A stretch of DNA of 64,000 bases from Chryseosolibacter histidinae (GCF_018598225.1 NZ_JAHESF010000008.1:1-64000), one strand, 5' to 3'; positions 43,371 through 51,735 are shown, counted from the stretch's first letter. Numbers and translations are program-made. The notes: generated from the letters alone by a model not told the origin.

Positions 43371-44165
43371 ATGATCAAACCAGTTTCACCTGTGAGAAAA
43401 ATTGTTGGTCTGCTTGCCTGCTTCACCATGGCCGCGGCGCTATTATCGTCATGCCAGAAATCGGGATCACCTCAGGAGTCCAGGGCTTCGCTTTCAACGC
43501 TGAATACGCTGACGGAGGAGGAAGAAAAAGCAGGATGGAAGCTGTTGTTCAACGGCGAAACGCTTGACGGATGGAAACGCTACAACCACGATAGCATCGG
43601 CCCGTTGTGGACTGTTCAGGATGGTATGATCGTGTACAATGGCGAAGGGCTTGTCGAAGGCATAGGTAAGACCGGTAGCGGCTCATTGATCACCATACAA
43701 CAGTTCGGTAACTTTGAGCTTACGGCAGACTGGAAGGTCTCACCCGGCGCCAATAGCGGCATCCTCTATCATGTGATGGAAAAACCCGAATACGAGTTCG
43801 ACCATGTTACCGGCCCCGAGTACCAGGTGCTTGACGACGTGGGTTTTAAAGGTCACTCGCTCGGAGATACACAGAAAGCCGGCAGCAACTATGGTATGTA
43901 TGGCGCGCCCTATGGCAAAAGGCTCCTGCCTGCAGGTGAATGGAACACGGCCCGCATCATTTACAATAACGGTCACGTTGAGCACTGGCTTAATGGTGAG
44001 AAGACTGTAGAATTCGACGAGAACAGCGAAGACTTCAAAGAACGCCTCAGCAACAGCCAATGGTCAGAATACCCGGACTGGAACAAGTTCAAAACCGGCT
44101 CCATCTCGCTGCAGAATCATAAAGCCCCGGTCTATTTTAGGAATATAAAAATCAAAGAACTGTAA
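43371..44165 (+). CDS. DUF1080 (3-keto-disaccharide hydrolase-like) lipoprotein
   Basis: 264 residues with a lipoprotein signal ending LLSSC (about residue 26). The DUF1080 jelly-roll fold follows: GWKLLFNGETLDGWKRYN, LITIQQFGNFELTADWKVSP, NSGILYHVMEKPEYEF, TGPEYQVLDDVGF, GEWNTARIIYNNGHVEHWLN and PVYFRNIKIKEL. Members of this family cleave 3-keto-glycosides or act as carbohydrate-binding concanavalin-like proteins. A second family member is at 50290. Cell-surface or periplasmic location is likely. Confidence 0.88.
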   Translation: MIKPVSPVRKIVGLLACFTMAAALLSSCQKSGSPQESRASLSTLNTLTEEEEKAGWKLLFNGETLDGWKRYNHDSIGPLWTVQDGMIVYNGEGLVEGIGKTGSGSLITIQQFGNFELTADWKVSPGANSGILYHVMEKPEYEFDHVTGPEYQVLDDVGFKGHSLGDTQKAGSNYGMYGAPYGKRLLPAGEWNTARIIYNNGHVEHWLNGEKTVEFDENSEDFKERLSNSQWSEYPDWNKFKTGSISLQNHKAPVYFRNIKIKEL

Positions 44166-44167
44166 AA

Positions 44168-44310
44168 GTTGCCGGCTAGCCAGTTGCCGGTTACCGGTTT
44201 GTTCGGCGTTCATTAAACCATACCGCCCTTCGTGGTCAAGATTTAAATAACACAGGAAAGATTCATGTACCTCCCTGAACTGGCCATCCGGCAACCGGCA
44301 ACTGGCAACT
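44168..44310. repeat. GTTGCCGG-arm element, copy 2
   Basis: gttgccggctagccagttgc then cggttaccgg at the left faces ggccatccggcaaccggcaa then ctggcaact at the right. The core includes ggcgttcattaaacc, comparable to ggcgttcactgcaca in copy 3. It spans from the DUF1080 stop codon to the stop codon of the convergent esterase gene. Confidence 0.75.
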
Positions 44311-44962
44311 ACCTCAAGTGTGGTTCAATCGCTTCGATCCAGATCGCATAACCCTTTTCGTTCATGTGCAGGTTATCGTTCAGGAATAATTCTTTGCGCG
44401 GTGCACCCTGGGCATCGAGCATGGCGTTGTAGATGTTGACGTAAGAAGCCTTGCGTTGCTTCTTCAGAAAATCACTGATCAATGCATTGGCTTTCTCCAT
44501 TTTAGGCATCAGCGACTGGCGCCGCGGACTGGGTTTCATGGAAACATAAACGATGTTTGCCCTGCGTCTTTCCTTCCGGATGAGCGTGAACAACTCCTCG
44601 AACCGTTTGGCTACTGCTTCCGGGGATAGTGTTGTGTCTAAAGCGAAGTCGTTTTCACCGCAGTAGATCACCACCTGTTTGGGTTTGTAAGGAATGATGA
44701 TGTCATCGGCATACCGTATCACATGGGGCAGGCTCGAGCCGCCGAATCCGCGATTGATCACTTTGTGACCGGGGAAATCGTGCTGCAGGTCCTTCCAGAA
44801 GGCAAAAGACGAACTGCCGGTAAACACAATCGCCTTTTTGGGAGGGAAGCTGATGCTATCCTGGCGTTTAAAAGCTTGTATTTCTCTCCAGAACGGAGGT
44901 TCCTGTGCGCGCAGGGTGAGTGCGGTGAGCACAAAGAACAGGATCAAAAACTTTTTCATCAA
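44309..44962 (-). CDS. Secreted SGNH/GDSL esterase-like hydrolase
   Basis: 217 residues. A signal peptide is at about 1-20 (KKFLILFFVLTALTLRA). SGNH blocks are visible: I as FTGSSSFAFW (Ser), II as NRGFGGSSLPHV (Gly), III as YCGENDFALD (Asn), and V as NDNLHMNEKGYAIW (Asp and His). It is expected to remove acyl or acetyl groups from a carbohydrate or lipid in the periplasm. It is convergent with the DUF1080 lipoprotein. Confidence 0.88.
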   Translation of the reverse strand: MMKKFLILFFVLTALTLRAQEPPFWREIQAFKRQDSISFPPKKAIVFTGSSSFAFWKDLQHDFPGHKVINRGFGGSSLPHVIRYADDIIIPYKPKQVVIYCGENDFALDTTLSPEAVAKRFEELFTLIRKERRRANIVYVSMKPSPRRQSLMPKMEKANALISDFLKKQRKASYVNIYNAMLDAQGAPRKELFLNDNLHMNEKGYAIWIEAIEPHLR

Positions 44963-45023
44963 TGAGGATTTGTTTCGCTAAGCCGTAAAAATCACGAGCC
45001 ATCGCAATATGATCACTTTTTAC

Positions 45024-45089
45024 TATTTTTGTGACGTGAAAACCACAATTTCCACATATCGCCTCATCGCCGGAATAATGGTGGCCTGA
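45024..45089 (+). promoter_or_regulatory. Promoter box and 17-residue leader peptide upstream of rsgA
   Basis: TATTTTTG (45024-45031) is a perfect -7 box. Five bases on, GTG at 45036 opens an 18-codon frame, MKTTISTYRLIAGIMVA, ending in TGA at 45089. It has several Thr and Ile codons. Immediately downstream (45089-45120) ttgcgggctga and tcagtctgcaa form an 11-bp stem with two G-U pairs. The layout resembles a translation-attenuation leader, but the downstream gene is a GTPase gene and no amino-acid operon follows. A second short frame (MSISNARDWRSR, 45171-45209) lies just before rsgA. Confidence 0.45.
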
Positions 45090-45222
45090 TTGCGGGCTGA
45101 GTTCATTTTTTCAGTCTGCAATTGATCCCGCTTTCTTAATTCCATTTATCGTCTTACAAAGTCGATCGTAATGTCCATTTCCAATGCCAGGGACTGGCGA
45201 TCGCGCTAATTTTATTTCAACC

Positions 45223-46284
45223 ATGATATCATTAACAGATTTCGGCTGGAGCGATTTCCATCTACAATATTTCACGCATTCAAATCACGGCCTGCCTGCG
45301 GGCAGGGTGATCTCCGTCAAGGGATTCAAATACATGCTCATCACAGAGACCGGCGAGCTAGAAACAGAACTATCCGGAAAGCTCCTGTATGCCACGTCAC
45401 CTGAAGATCTGCCGAAGGTGGGCGACTGGGTATTTTTTATGAAGTACGATGACGCGGGCTATATCATCGATGTGTTTCCAAGAGTGAACGTGTTATCGAG
45501 AAAAAGCGCCGGCAACAAAACAGAACGGCAGGTGCTGGCTGTCAACATAGACTTTGCGCTGATCGTGCAGGGCCTTGACCGCGATTTTAACCTGATGCGG
45601 CTCGAACGATACCTTGTACAACTTGCGGCCTGTGGTATTGCGCCGATCGTGATCCTTAACAAAGCAGACCTGATCAGCGACGAGGAGGAATACAGGCTTG
45701 CCATAGCACGGCTCATGCGCGATTGCAGCGTGCATTTCTGCAGCACGTACACGGGGTTCGGCATAGATGCGCTGAATCACCAGATCCTCGAAGCGCACAA
45801 GACCTACATTCTCATCGGGTCTTCGGGTGTTGGTAAAAGCTCACTGCTCAATGCGCTGATGAATACCAATGTTCAGCAAACCAACAGCACGAGCGATTGG
45901 TCCAGCAAAGGCAAACATACCACCACACGTCGCGATCTCTTCAGGTTACCTAACGGCAGCCTGATGATTGACACACCGGGCATGCGTGAATTCGGACTCA
46001 CGGGCGATGAAGCACACAGCACCGATGACTTGTTTCCGGCCATCCAACGGTTTTCTTCATCGTGCCGTTTTTCAGATTGCACACACATGAGCGAACCGGG
46101 ATGTGCCGTAACAGAAGCGGTAGCCTCCGGCAATCTCGACGCACAGGTCTATGAAAGTTATCTGAAGCTCATCCGGGAGCAAAGGCGTTTCACCATCAAC
46201 GCCGAAGACAAAAAGCGAATGGAGAAACAATTCGGCAGGATAACGCGTGAGGCGAAGACGCATAGAAAGCGATATAAGTATTAG
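45223..46284 (+). CDS. rsgA: Ribosome small-subunit biogenesis GTPase RsgA
   Basis: 353 residues from MISLTDFGWSDFHLQYF; the frame also has an ATG 39 bases upstream. The protein has an OB-fold (about 20-90), then a circularly permuted GTPase whose motifs come in the order G4 (VILNKADLIS), G1 (GSSGVGKSSLLNALM), G3 (DTPGMREFG). The C-terminal zinc knuckle is CRFSDCTHMSEPGC. It matures the 30S subunit. A long leader of about 190 bases separates it from the -7 box at 45024. A strong terminator follows. Confidence 0.93.
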   Translation: MISLTDFGWSDFHLQYFTHSNHGLPAGRVISVKGFKYMLITETGELETELSGKLLYATSPEDLPKVGDWVFFMKYDDAGYIIDVFPRVNVLSRKSAGNKTERQVLAVNIDFALIVQGLDRDFNLMRLERYLVQLAACGIAPIVILNKADLISDEEEYRLAIARLMRDCSVHFCSTYTGFGIDALNHQILEAHKTYILIGSSGVGKSSLLNALMNTNVQQTNSTSDWSSKGKHTTTRRDLFRLPNGSLMIDTPGMREFGLTGDEAHSTDDLFPAIQRFSSSCRFSDCTHMSEPGCAVTEAVASGNLDAQVYESYLKLIREQRRFTINAEDKKRMEKQFGRITREAKTHRKRYKY

Positions 46285-46314
46285 TCGCGATAACAGGAAC
46301 AATTATAACAACAT

Positions 46315-46357
46315 ATGCAGGAGATGGAAGTCACCGCTGTCTCTTGCATTTTTTTTT
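46315..46357 (+). terminator. Intrinsic terminator after rsgA
   Basis: atgcaggaga and tctcttgcat pair over 10 bases (one G-U) around a 15-base loop and are followed by eight T. It lies 31 bases downstream of the rsgA stop codon. Confidence 0.85.
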
Positions 46358-46603
46358 AAGCATTTACCGCATCGAAACTTTGATCACGAAATATCACCAG
46401 ATGATCATTTTATCATTTAAAAAATGATTAGATTTCTAATGGTACTAATTTCGATGAATCCGAAAAATGCATACTGAATAAAAATACAAACCAGAAAACC
46501 ACTGCCAGCAAATTTAAAATCATCTCTCGAAGCCTATTTCAGTCCTTCAGCAGACCTCAGAAGTGTTCTGGATGAAACTATCTTTAAATGTAGTTATGAT
46601 CTT

Positions 46604-47071
46604 ATGCCACGGATAGTCTATGCTTATAGTTCATACGACAAAATATTCATTGTCTTCAATAATGATTCCAATACGCTCGGCATCCATGTTGAACATTCAG
46701 ATTACAAAAGTCGTGTAGATCTACTGACGAAAGGGGTTAATGATACTTTCCATCAATTTCAAAGATTCTTAAAGACAATTGATATGTCACTTCTGTCAGC
46801 GGAACTATCTATGCACGCTGAAGGCTGTAATCTTATTGAGGGAGCTTATATAACCAGGGGAAATAAATTTATCGAGTTGTTGAAAGCGGATGTTTTCCTG
46901 AAAATTTATATACCTTTGGTAGCACTGATTGTGAGCTATTGGATGGATCACGATGTTAAAAAAGCCTTTGTTAATGCGCTGATCTCGGTGGGTGCAACTT
47001 TTGTGTGGCTGATCTGGCAAATTCTTACTTTTAAAAAGGGGTTGAAATTCAAGCACAATATAGTTTTATGA
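46604..47071 (+). CDS. Membrane protein of unknown function in an AT-rich cassette (start uncertain)
   Basis: 155 residues from the ATG at 46604, but the frame stays open back to 46478 and the translation there (PANLKSSLEAYFSPSADLRS, then VLDETIFKCSYDL) looks like protein. An in-frame ATG at 46454 (MNPKNAY) is cut off by TGA at 46475. So either a non-ATG start is used or the gene has a nonsense mutation. The N-terminal 110 residues look soluble; two TM helices follow (KIYIPLVALIVSYWM and ALISVGATFVWLIWQILTF). The gene is clearly more AT-rich than its neighbours. Its stop overlaps the next start by 4 bases. No family is recognised. Confidence 0.6.
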   Translation: MPRIVYAYSSYDKIFIVFNNDSNTLGIHVEHSDYKSRVDLLTKGVNDTFHQFQRFLKTIDMSLLSAELSMHAEGCNLIEGAYITRGNKFIELLKADVFLKIYIPLVALIVSYWMDHDVKKAFVNALISVGATFVWLIWQILTFKKGLKFKHNIVL

Positions 47072-47457
47072 GATTAAGACCAAACTACATAAAGCAACTG
47101 AAGGAAGAGTTACCCAAATTATTAGGTGATGATTACAGCATTTCGGTTGATACTAATAATTATTTGGTGCACCCTGACCTTGTTGACCTTGTTGTTGAGA
47201 ATAAAAAAACAGCTCAAAGAACGGTGATTGACCTGCATGGAGCAGTACCAGAAAGCGACTTGCCGATTGCCACCATTCCAATCATGCGCAAATGGAAACA
47301 GTCCCTGAACCAGCAATACAATAATTTCATCATGCTAACTTTGTGCAATGTTCCGGACCTTGTGAGAGAGTTTTTGACTAAAGACAATATCACCATCGTA
47401 AAAATAGACAAGCGTAAAAATTACCTTAAAGAATTAAAAGGGCTCTTAACAAGCTAG
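47068..47457 (+). CDS. Hypothetical protein, 129 aa, second gene of the AT-rich cassette
   Basis: Soluble, begins MRLRPNYIKQLKEELPKLLG. The middle reads NNYLVHPDLVDLVVENKKTA, then QRTVIDLHGAV, which vaguely suggests a nuclease-like strand pattern, but the D-(D/E)xK residues are not all present. The C-terminal part is basic (KIDKRKNYLKELKG). Its ATG overlaps the preceding stop (ATGA), so the two genes are translationally coupled. Base composition is foreign, as in the partner. A membrane partner plus a soluble partner recalls small defence or toxin-antitoxin modules, but nothing proves this. Confidence 0.6.
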   Translation: MRLRPNYIKQLKEELPKLLGDDYSISVDTNNYLVHPDLVDLVVENKKTAQRTVIDLHGAVPESDLPIATIPIMRKWKQSLNQQYNNFIMLTLCNVPDLVREFLTKDNITIVKIDKRKNYLKELKGLLTS

Positions 47458-47501
47458 GCCCAATAGATGTTGTCTATCCTGTCTGATACTGCACCATTAT
47501 C

Positions 47502-49634
47502 TTAAACCTCCACACCATTCGGTGCCAAGGGAAGTGTGTATAATTTTTTGCCGGTTGCGTTAGCAATGGCGTTGCGTACTGCGGGTGCTATACCGAGGAT
47601 GGGTGTTTCGCCTGCGCCAACCGATGGAAGATCTTTGCGGTTGAGCATTACCGTTTCCACTATGGGCACATCACTGAAACGTGGCACACGGTACCTTGAG
47701 AAGGCTGGATTGAGGATCTTGCCTTCTTTGAAATCGATACGTTCGAACAACGCGCCGCCGAGTCCCTGGATCACGGAACCCTGGATCTGATTTTCAAGGT
47801 GCGTGGGATTGATGATCGCGCCGCATTCGAAAGCCGTCACCGCACGGATAACCTTCACTTCTTTCGATTCGTTGTCGATGGCAACTTCAGCGCACGTGGC
47901 CACGAAGCTTCCTTTCTCAGTGCCACACGCAATGCCGAAGCCGTGACCCTGTGCAGGTTTCATATTATTCCATCCGAAAGCTTTGGCAGCAGCTTCGAGC
48001 ACATCTTTCATTCTTTGCTCAGTCAGGTTCTTCAAACGGAAGGTAAGCGGATCCATTTTTAATTCTATTGCGAGATCATTCATCACCGACTCGCGCGCAA
48101 ACACATTGGCTGTTGCTGCCAGGCCACGATAAGAACCCTGACGAAGCGGAGAATCAACCGGGTGAAACTGGATCTTTTTGCTGGCAACGTTGTAAGGTGT
48201 CTCGATGCCCGAACCTCCAGAGTTGTAATTATGAAACTCCCAGGAGGTCACTATGCCATCTTTTGTTGCACCGGCCTTCACTTCAATAACACCTGCGGGC
48301 CTGAAATACGCCCACGTAAATTCTTCTTCCCGCGTCCAAACCACCTTCACGGGTTTCTGCGCATCCCTGGCCAGTCGCGCCGCTTCTATGCCGGCTTCAC
48401 CTGTGTGTTTTCCGCCATAGCCTGAACCTGTGTCAGGCTGGATCACCCGTATATTTTCTTTAGGGATGTGAAAAACCTGTTGAAGATCCTCCTGCACACC
48501 AAACGGCCGCTGCGTGCCTGTCCACACCGTGAGCTTATCGTCTTTCCATTCTGCAAGGCCCGCGCGAGGCTCCAGCGGGGCGTGCGCGATATAATCGATG
48601 TAAAAGGTCTGCGCAATTTTGATGTCGGCACTGGCATAAGCATTATCGACATCACCTTTCACGTTGCTGTCGCGACCGTTTGCCTGTCCTGATTTTTGTT
48701 TCAGGTAGTCGAAGATCTCACCGCGCGAAGGCTGGGGTGTGGTTTTCCATTCTGCCTTGATAGCCTTCAGCGCTTCACCTGCCGCGTGTGGACTTGGTGC
48801 CGCCACACCCACAAAATCACCATCGTGCACAACGGTCACATCCTTCATTTTTTTTGCCGCGCTCACATCTACCGACACCAGTGATGCACCGTAGGCGGGT
48901 GCGCGAAGTATTTTTCCATACAACATTCCGGGCAGCTTCATATCAGAAACATACTGGTGCTTGCCGGTAACAAATGATACACCGTTGACCTTCGGGACTG
49001 AAGTGCCCGCTACCTGCCAACGGTCTACCGGGGTCACCTGAACATTGTCATCCACCGGCTTCAGCAATTCCTTTCCTTTCGTCAGCCCGCCGTACGCAAT
49101 GGACTCTCCGGTCTTTATATTCTTTACCACGCCATCGGCAACGGCCAGAGAAGCACGATCAGCTTTCCATTGTTCGGTGGCCATGTTCACAAGCAGCTCG
49201 CGTGCTGTGGCCGCTGCTTTGCGGAGCTGTGGCCCCATATACGGAATGGAACGGCTTCCCAAAGTGCCCCTGTCATACGGTGTAAGGGCTGTGTCTCCCA
49301 TCACCATGCTGATCCTGTCGACCGGGACCATGAGCTCTTCTGCAACGATCTGCGCCAGCGATGTGCGGATGTTCTGACCAACCTCGGCCTTACCGGTATA
49401 AACTGTGATGTTTCCTTTTTCGCCGATGTGGATCCACGCATTCACCTGGTCTTCGGGCGCTGTGGAAGTATCTGTGAGCGCCGCGCCAAGACTGTTACTC
49501 GCTGTGAAGGCCACCGCCACGCCACTGCCCAGCACACTGAAGAATTTGCGCCTGTTCATGCTGAAATCATACGCCGGGGCTGCATGCAGCTCGTATTGTT
49601 CCGGAGCTATGAGGTCCTGTTCATGTTTTTTCAT
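47502..49634 (-). CDS. Xanthine dehydrogenase-family molybdopterin subunit (isoquinoline 1-oxidoreductase beta-like)
   Basis: 710 residues from MKKHEQDLIAPEQYELHAAP. A Tat motif (MNRRKFFSVLGSGVAVAFTA) starts at about residue 26, so the enzyme is probably exported. Molybdopterin-binding regions are seen: VYTGKAEVGQNIRTSLAQIV, VIQPDTGSGYGGKHTGEAGI, SYRGLAATANVFARESVMND, and GAGETPILGIAPAVRNAIAN with the catalytic Glu expected there. It lacks FAD and Fe-S domains. It forms a two-subunit enzyme with the 2Fe-2S protein encoded 10 bases upstream, oxidising an aldehyde or N-heterocycle. Electrons probably pass to a cytochrome not found here. Confidence 0.9.
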   Translation of the reverse strand: MKKHEQDLIAPEQYELHAAPAYDFSMNRRKFFSVLGSGVAVAFTASNSLGAALTDTSTAPEDQVNAWIHIGEKGNITVYTGKAEVGQNIRTSLAQIVAEELMVPVDRISMVMGDTALTPYDRGTLGSRSIPYMGPQLRKAAATARELLVNMATEQWKADRASLAVADGVVKNIKTGESIAYGGLTKGKELLKPVDDNVQVTPVDRWQVAGTSVPKVNGVSFVTGKHQYVSDMKLPGMLYGKILRAPAYGASLVSVDVSAAKKMKDVTVVHDGDFVGVAAPSPHAAGEALKAIKAEWKTTPQPSRGEIFDYLKQKSGQANGRDSNVKGDVDNAYASADIKIAQTFYIDYIAHAPLEPRAGLAEWKDDKLTVWTGTQRPFGVQEDLQQVFHIPKENIRVIQPDTGSGYGGKHTGEAGIEAARLARDAQKPVKVVWTREEEFTWAYFRPAGVIEVKAGATKDGIVTSWEFHNYNSGGSGIETPYNVASKKIQFHPVDSPLRQGSYRGLAATANVFARESVMNDLAIELKMDPLTFRLKNLTEQRMKDVLEAAAKAFGWNNMKPAQGHGFGIACGTEKGSFVATCAEVAIDNESKEVKVIRAVTAFECGAIINPTHLENQIQGSVIQGLGGALFERIDFKEGKILNPAFSRYRVPRFSDVPIVETVMLNRKDLPSVGAGETPILGIAPAVRNAIANATGKKLYTLPLAPNGVEV

Positions 49635-49644
49635 AACAATACGG

Positions 49645-50094
49645 TTAAACTTTCGATGCTTCCTGAATGGCTTTGACAATGCGCGGATGGGTACCACAGC
49701 GACAGATATTTCCCTGCATGGATCTCATAATGTCCTGTGTTGAGGGTTTTGGATTTTTTTCGAGCAGCGATACGGCAGACATGATCATACCCGAAGCGCA
49801 ATAGGAGCACTGAAAGACATCCACTTTCAAAAAAGCCTGCTGCACGGGATGAAGCTTACCATTCTTCTCCAATCCTTCAATGGTTGTGATGTTCTTGCCC
49901 GCAGCGCTTTCAGCTTTGGTCATACAAGAACGTACGGCAGTACCATTGATCAGCACCGTACAGGCACCGCAGGCACCTTCACCACAACCATATTTGCTGC
50001 CAGTGAGATCAAGCTGATGACGCAGCACACTCAGCAGGCTTTCATCCTGATGCGGCTCAACCGTATACTTTTTGTTGTTGATCAGAAGCTCCAT
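49645..50094 (-). CDS. (2Fe-2S)-binding subunit of a molybdenum hydroxylase
   Basis: 149 residues. The plant-type ferredoxin cluster cysteines are in GCGEGACGACTVLINGTAV and SCMT. The second, helical cluster domain has CSYCASGMIM and GNICRCGTHPRI. This is the small IorA/CoxS/XdhC-type subunit, and it lies directly upstream of the molybdopterin subunit gene (10-base gap). It carries electrons from the Mo centre. It has no signal peptide of its own, so it is presumably exported as a complex with the Tat-tagged large subunit. Confidence 0.94.
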   Translation of the reverse strand: MELLINNKKYTVEPHQDESLLSVLRHQLDLTGSKYGCGEGACGACTVLINGTAVRSCMTKAESAAGKNITTIEGLEKNGKLHPVQQAFLKVDVFQCSYCASGMIMSAVSLLEKNPKPSTQDIMRSMQGNICRCGTHPRIVKAIQEASKV

Positions 50095-50193
50095 AATTCT
50101 CTTAGGTTTGAAGAACGTTGCTACCTAATCTATGGAATTTAAGGGCGATGCACAAGGCAGATTATTTGAAGGGAGGGAATTCTACCGATCTTG

Positions 50194-50290
50194 GAAGGTA
50201 CGAGGTACGATCTGATACAAGCAGGGTTTACAATCAAGGCACCACGTACTTCGTTCCCGATAGCTATCGGGATCGTACCTCGTACCTTCT
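50194..50290. repeat. GGTACGAG-arm element, copy D
   Basis: The element reads ggtacgaggtacgatc, then core gatacaagcagggtttacaa then tcaaggcaccac, then gtacttcgttcccgatagct and atcgggatcgtacctcgtac. Its reverse complement matches copy C (28346) through arm, palindrome and core. The palindrome is at 50256-50271. The right arm ends at the stop codon of the following gene. Confidence 0.85.
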
Positions 50291-50985
50291 TATTTCAGCG
50301 GTGTCAGCAGGAGCTTTCTGAACTCCACTTCGGCGCCTTCTGCCTGCACAGCGATCTGGCCTTTGGTGGCGGTACACTCAAATCCGTCGTTTACAAGGTC
50401 GCCGTTGACCCATACCCTGATGGTGTTGCCGGCACATTCGATGACCATGGTGTTCCAGTCTCCCAGCGGCTTCTCCGATCCATCGGTAAGGTTAATGATG
50501 CGACGTTCCTTTCCTTCTGTGATGCCCCACTTCTCGCGCGGGCCGCGCCGTTTTTCCATGTCAGGCACCTTGATATCTTCAACAATACACCAGAAATCGC
50601 CGGCATTCTCGTGCATCATCTGCACCTCGAGCGATTTAGGGAACATGCTGTAGAGCGACCGTGGTGTGGAGGCATGTACCAATACACCACAGTTACCCGG
50701 CTTTCCGGCAAAGCGGTATTCAACTTCCAGCCGGTAGTTCTCGTAAATGGCATCCGTGATCAGGTGTCCGTTGGGCGTACCCAGGCTCACGAGCAGTCCG
50801 TCGCGTACGATGAACGGGTTTTGCACACCGGAATCCTTATCCATCGCAGGAACATCGGCATGCCAGCCGGTGAGGTCTTTGCCGTTGAACAGGCTCTTTG
50901 GCTGAGGTTGTGCGCCTGCGTTGTAACCGGACGAGATTCCAACGGCGATGAGCACTGAAAAGATCGCAGCTTTTTTCATGGGCAT
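50290..50985 (-). CDS. DUF1080 (3-keto-disaccharide hydrolase-like) secreted protein
   Basis: 231 residues. A signal peptide is at 1-24 (KKAAIFSVLIAVGISSGYNA). DUF1080 elements: SLFNGKDLTGWHADVP, HLITDAIYENYRLEVEYRFA, NCGVLVHASTPR, SLEVQMMHENAGDFWCI, GDWNTMVIECAGNTIRVWVN and VEFRKLLLTPL. It is shorter than the copy at 43371 and lacks the lipobox. It is probably periplasmic and involved in carbohydrate breakdown. The gene follows the molybdenum hydroxylase region but is separated by a repeat element, so it is likely an independent unit with the 68-residue gene upstream. Confidence 0.88.
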   Translation of the reverse strand: MPMKKAAIFSVLIAVGISSGYNAGAQPQPKSLFNGKDLTGWHADVPAMDKDSGVQNPFIVRDGLLVSLGTPNGHLITDAIYENYRLEVEYRFAGKPGNCGVLVHASTPRSLYSMFPKSLEVQMMHENAGDFWCIVEDIKVPDMEKRRGPREKWGITEGKERRIINLTDGSEKPLGDWNTMVIECAGNTIRVWVNGDLVNDGFECTATKGQIAVQAEGAEVEFRKLLLTPLK

Positions 50986-50991
50986 GAATGA

Positions 50992-51198
50992 TTAAACCAG
51001 GTAAGCGCGCAATGTTTCATACGCCATTTCCACTTCCAGGTATACGGGGGCATCGGTCACACTTTGATAATTGAGCTCCACAATACTTTTGCGATTGCTC
51101 TGCGGGTTGGCGTATACCCTTCCGATGCAGGCCACATTGACCAGCTGGGTTTTTGTTTCGGATTCGTCTGAAACTTTCAATTCGATGAACTTGGTCAT
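50992..51198 (-). CDS. Small conserved hypothetical protein, 68 aa
   Basis: Acidic soluble peptide beginning MTKFIELKVSDESETKTQLV. The sequence NVACIGRVYANPQSNRKSIV, then ELNYQSVTDAPVYLEVEMAY, looks like a small all-beta fold. No family is recognised. It ends 6 bases before the DUF1080 start, so the two are probably co-transcribed. The reading frame, start and spacing support a real gene. Confidence 0.65.
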   Translation of the reverse strand: MTKFIELKVSDESETKTQLVNVACIGRVYANPQSNRKSIVELNYQSVTDAPVYLEVEMAYETLRAYLV

Positions 51199-51237
51199 GG
51201 ATGCTTTATTTAAAAGGCTGTTGTTCGGTAAGTTAAC

Positions 51238-51735
51238 TTACAAAATTGTTCGGTTGTCCAGTATCCACTGCCGGATATTTTCTCCCGACTGATTTCCCAA
51301 CACGATGAACTCTCTCCTGCGTCCATCCCGGGTGCGCACTGTTACGGTACCGTCGTGCGGATAACTGCCCATTCCCCATTTTTTTCCACTGCGGTATTCC
51401 ACATCAACAATGTCTTTGCGGCCGATCCTGAAGTTGGAACGGTGCATTTTCAGAACCTTCTCTCCAAACAGGTTGTCCTGTTCCATTTCAGCAATATACC
51501 GGCTGTTGACATAAGAGTAAGGATTGGTAAGGTCACCGTTGTTAGCCAAAACATGGGTCACGATATTGGTAACAGGGTCGCCATCCGTCGACGCACCGAT
51601 CACTCCGTTTGCTTTCAGGCCGATCATAAAACCGTCGATGAGGATCACCAGAAAGGTGCGGTTCATGATCAGCCAGTAATACTCCATCACTACAAAATGA
51701 TTACTCTCCCTGAAAGGAAATTCAGATAATTTCAT
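51238..51735 (-). CDS. Hypothetical protein, 165 aa
   Basis: The start MKLSEFPFRESNHFVVMEYY is chosen over an ATG 60 bases upstream because the extra residues look random. The middle (MNRTFLVILIDGFMIGLKAN) is hydrophobic. The C-terminal part is basic (HRSNFRIGRKDIVDVEYRSG and TVRTRDGRRREFIVLGNQSG), with a pattern of short beta strands. Nothing matches a family I know. It is the first of a short minus-strand run (51238, 50992, 50290), and a near-consensus -7 box (TTACTTTG) lies around 51791-51798. Confidence 0.6.
   Translation of the reverse strand: MKLSEFPFRESNHFVVMEYYWLIMNRTFLVILIDGFMIGLKANGVIGASTDGDPVTNIVTHVLANNGDLTNPYSYVNSRYIAEMEQDNLFGEKVLKMHRSNFRIGRKDIVDVEYRSGKKWGMGSYPHDGTVTVRTRDGRRREFIVLGNQSGENIRQWILDNRTIL

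Noticed and set aside
45184-45222. Upstream ATG giving a longer RsgA
   Set aside because: The 13 added residues (MPGTGDRANFIST) do not resemble RsgA N-termini and overlap a short upstream frame.
46604-47071. Two-TM CBASS effector of the Cap15 type
   Set aside because: Cap15 has its TM helices before a beta-barrel, while here the soluble part comes first, and there is no cyclase gene nearby.
47068-47457. PD-(D/E)xK nuclease reading of the second cassette protein
   Set aside because: The strand pattern HPDLVDLVVE...VIDLHG is suggestive, but the expected lysine and second acid are not in place, so no nuclease call is made.
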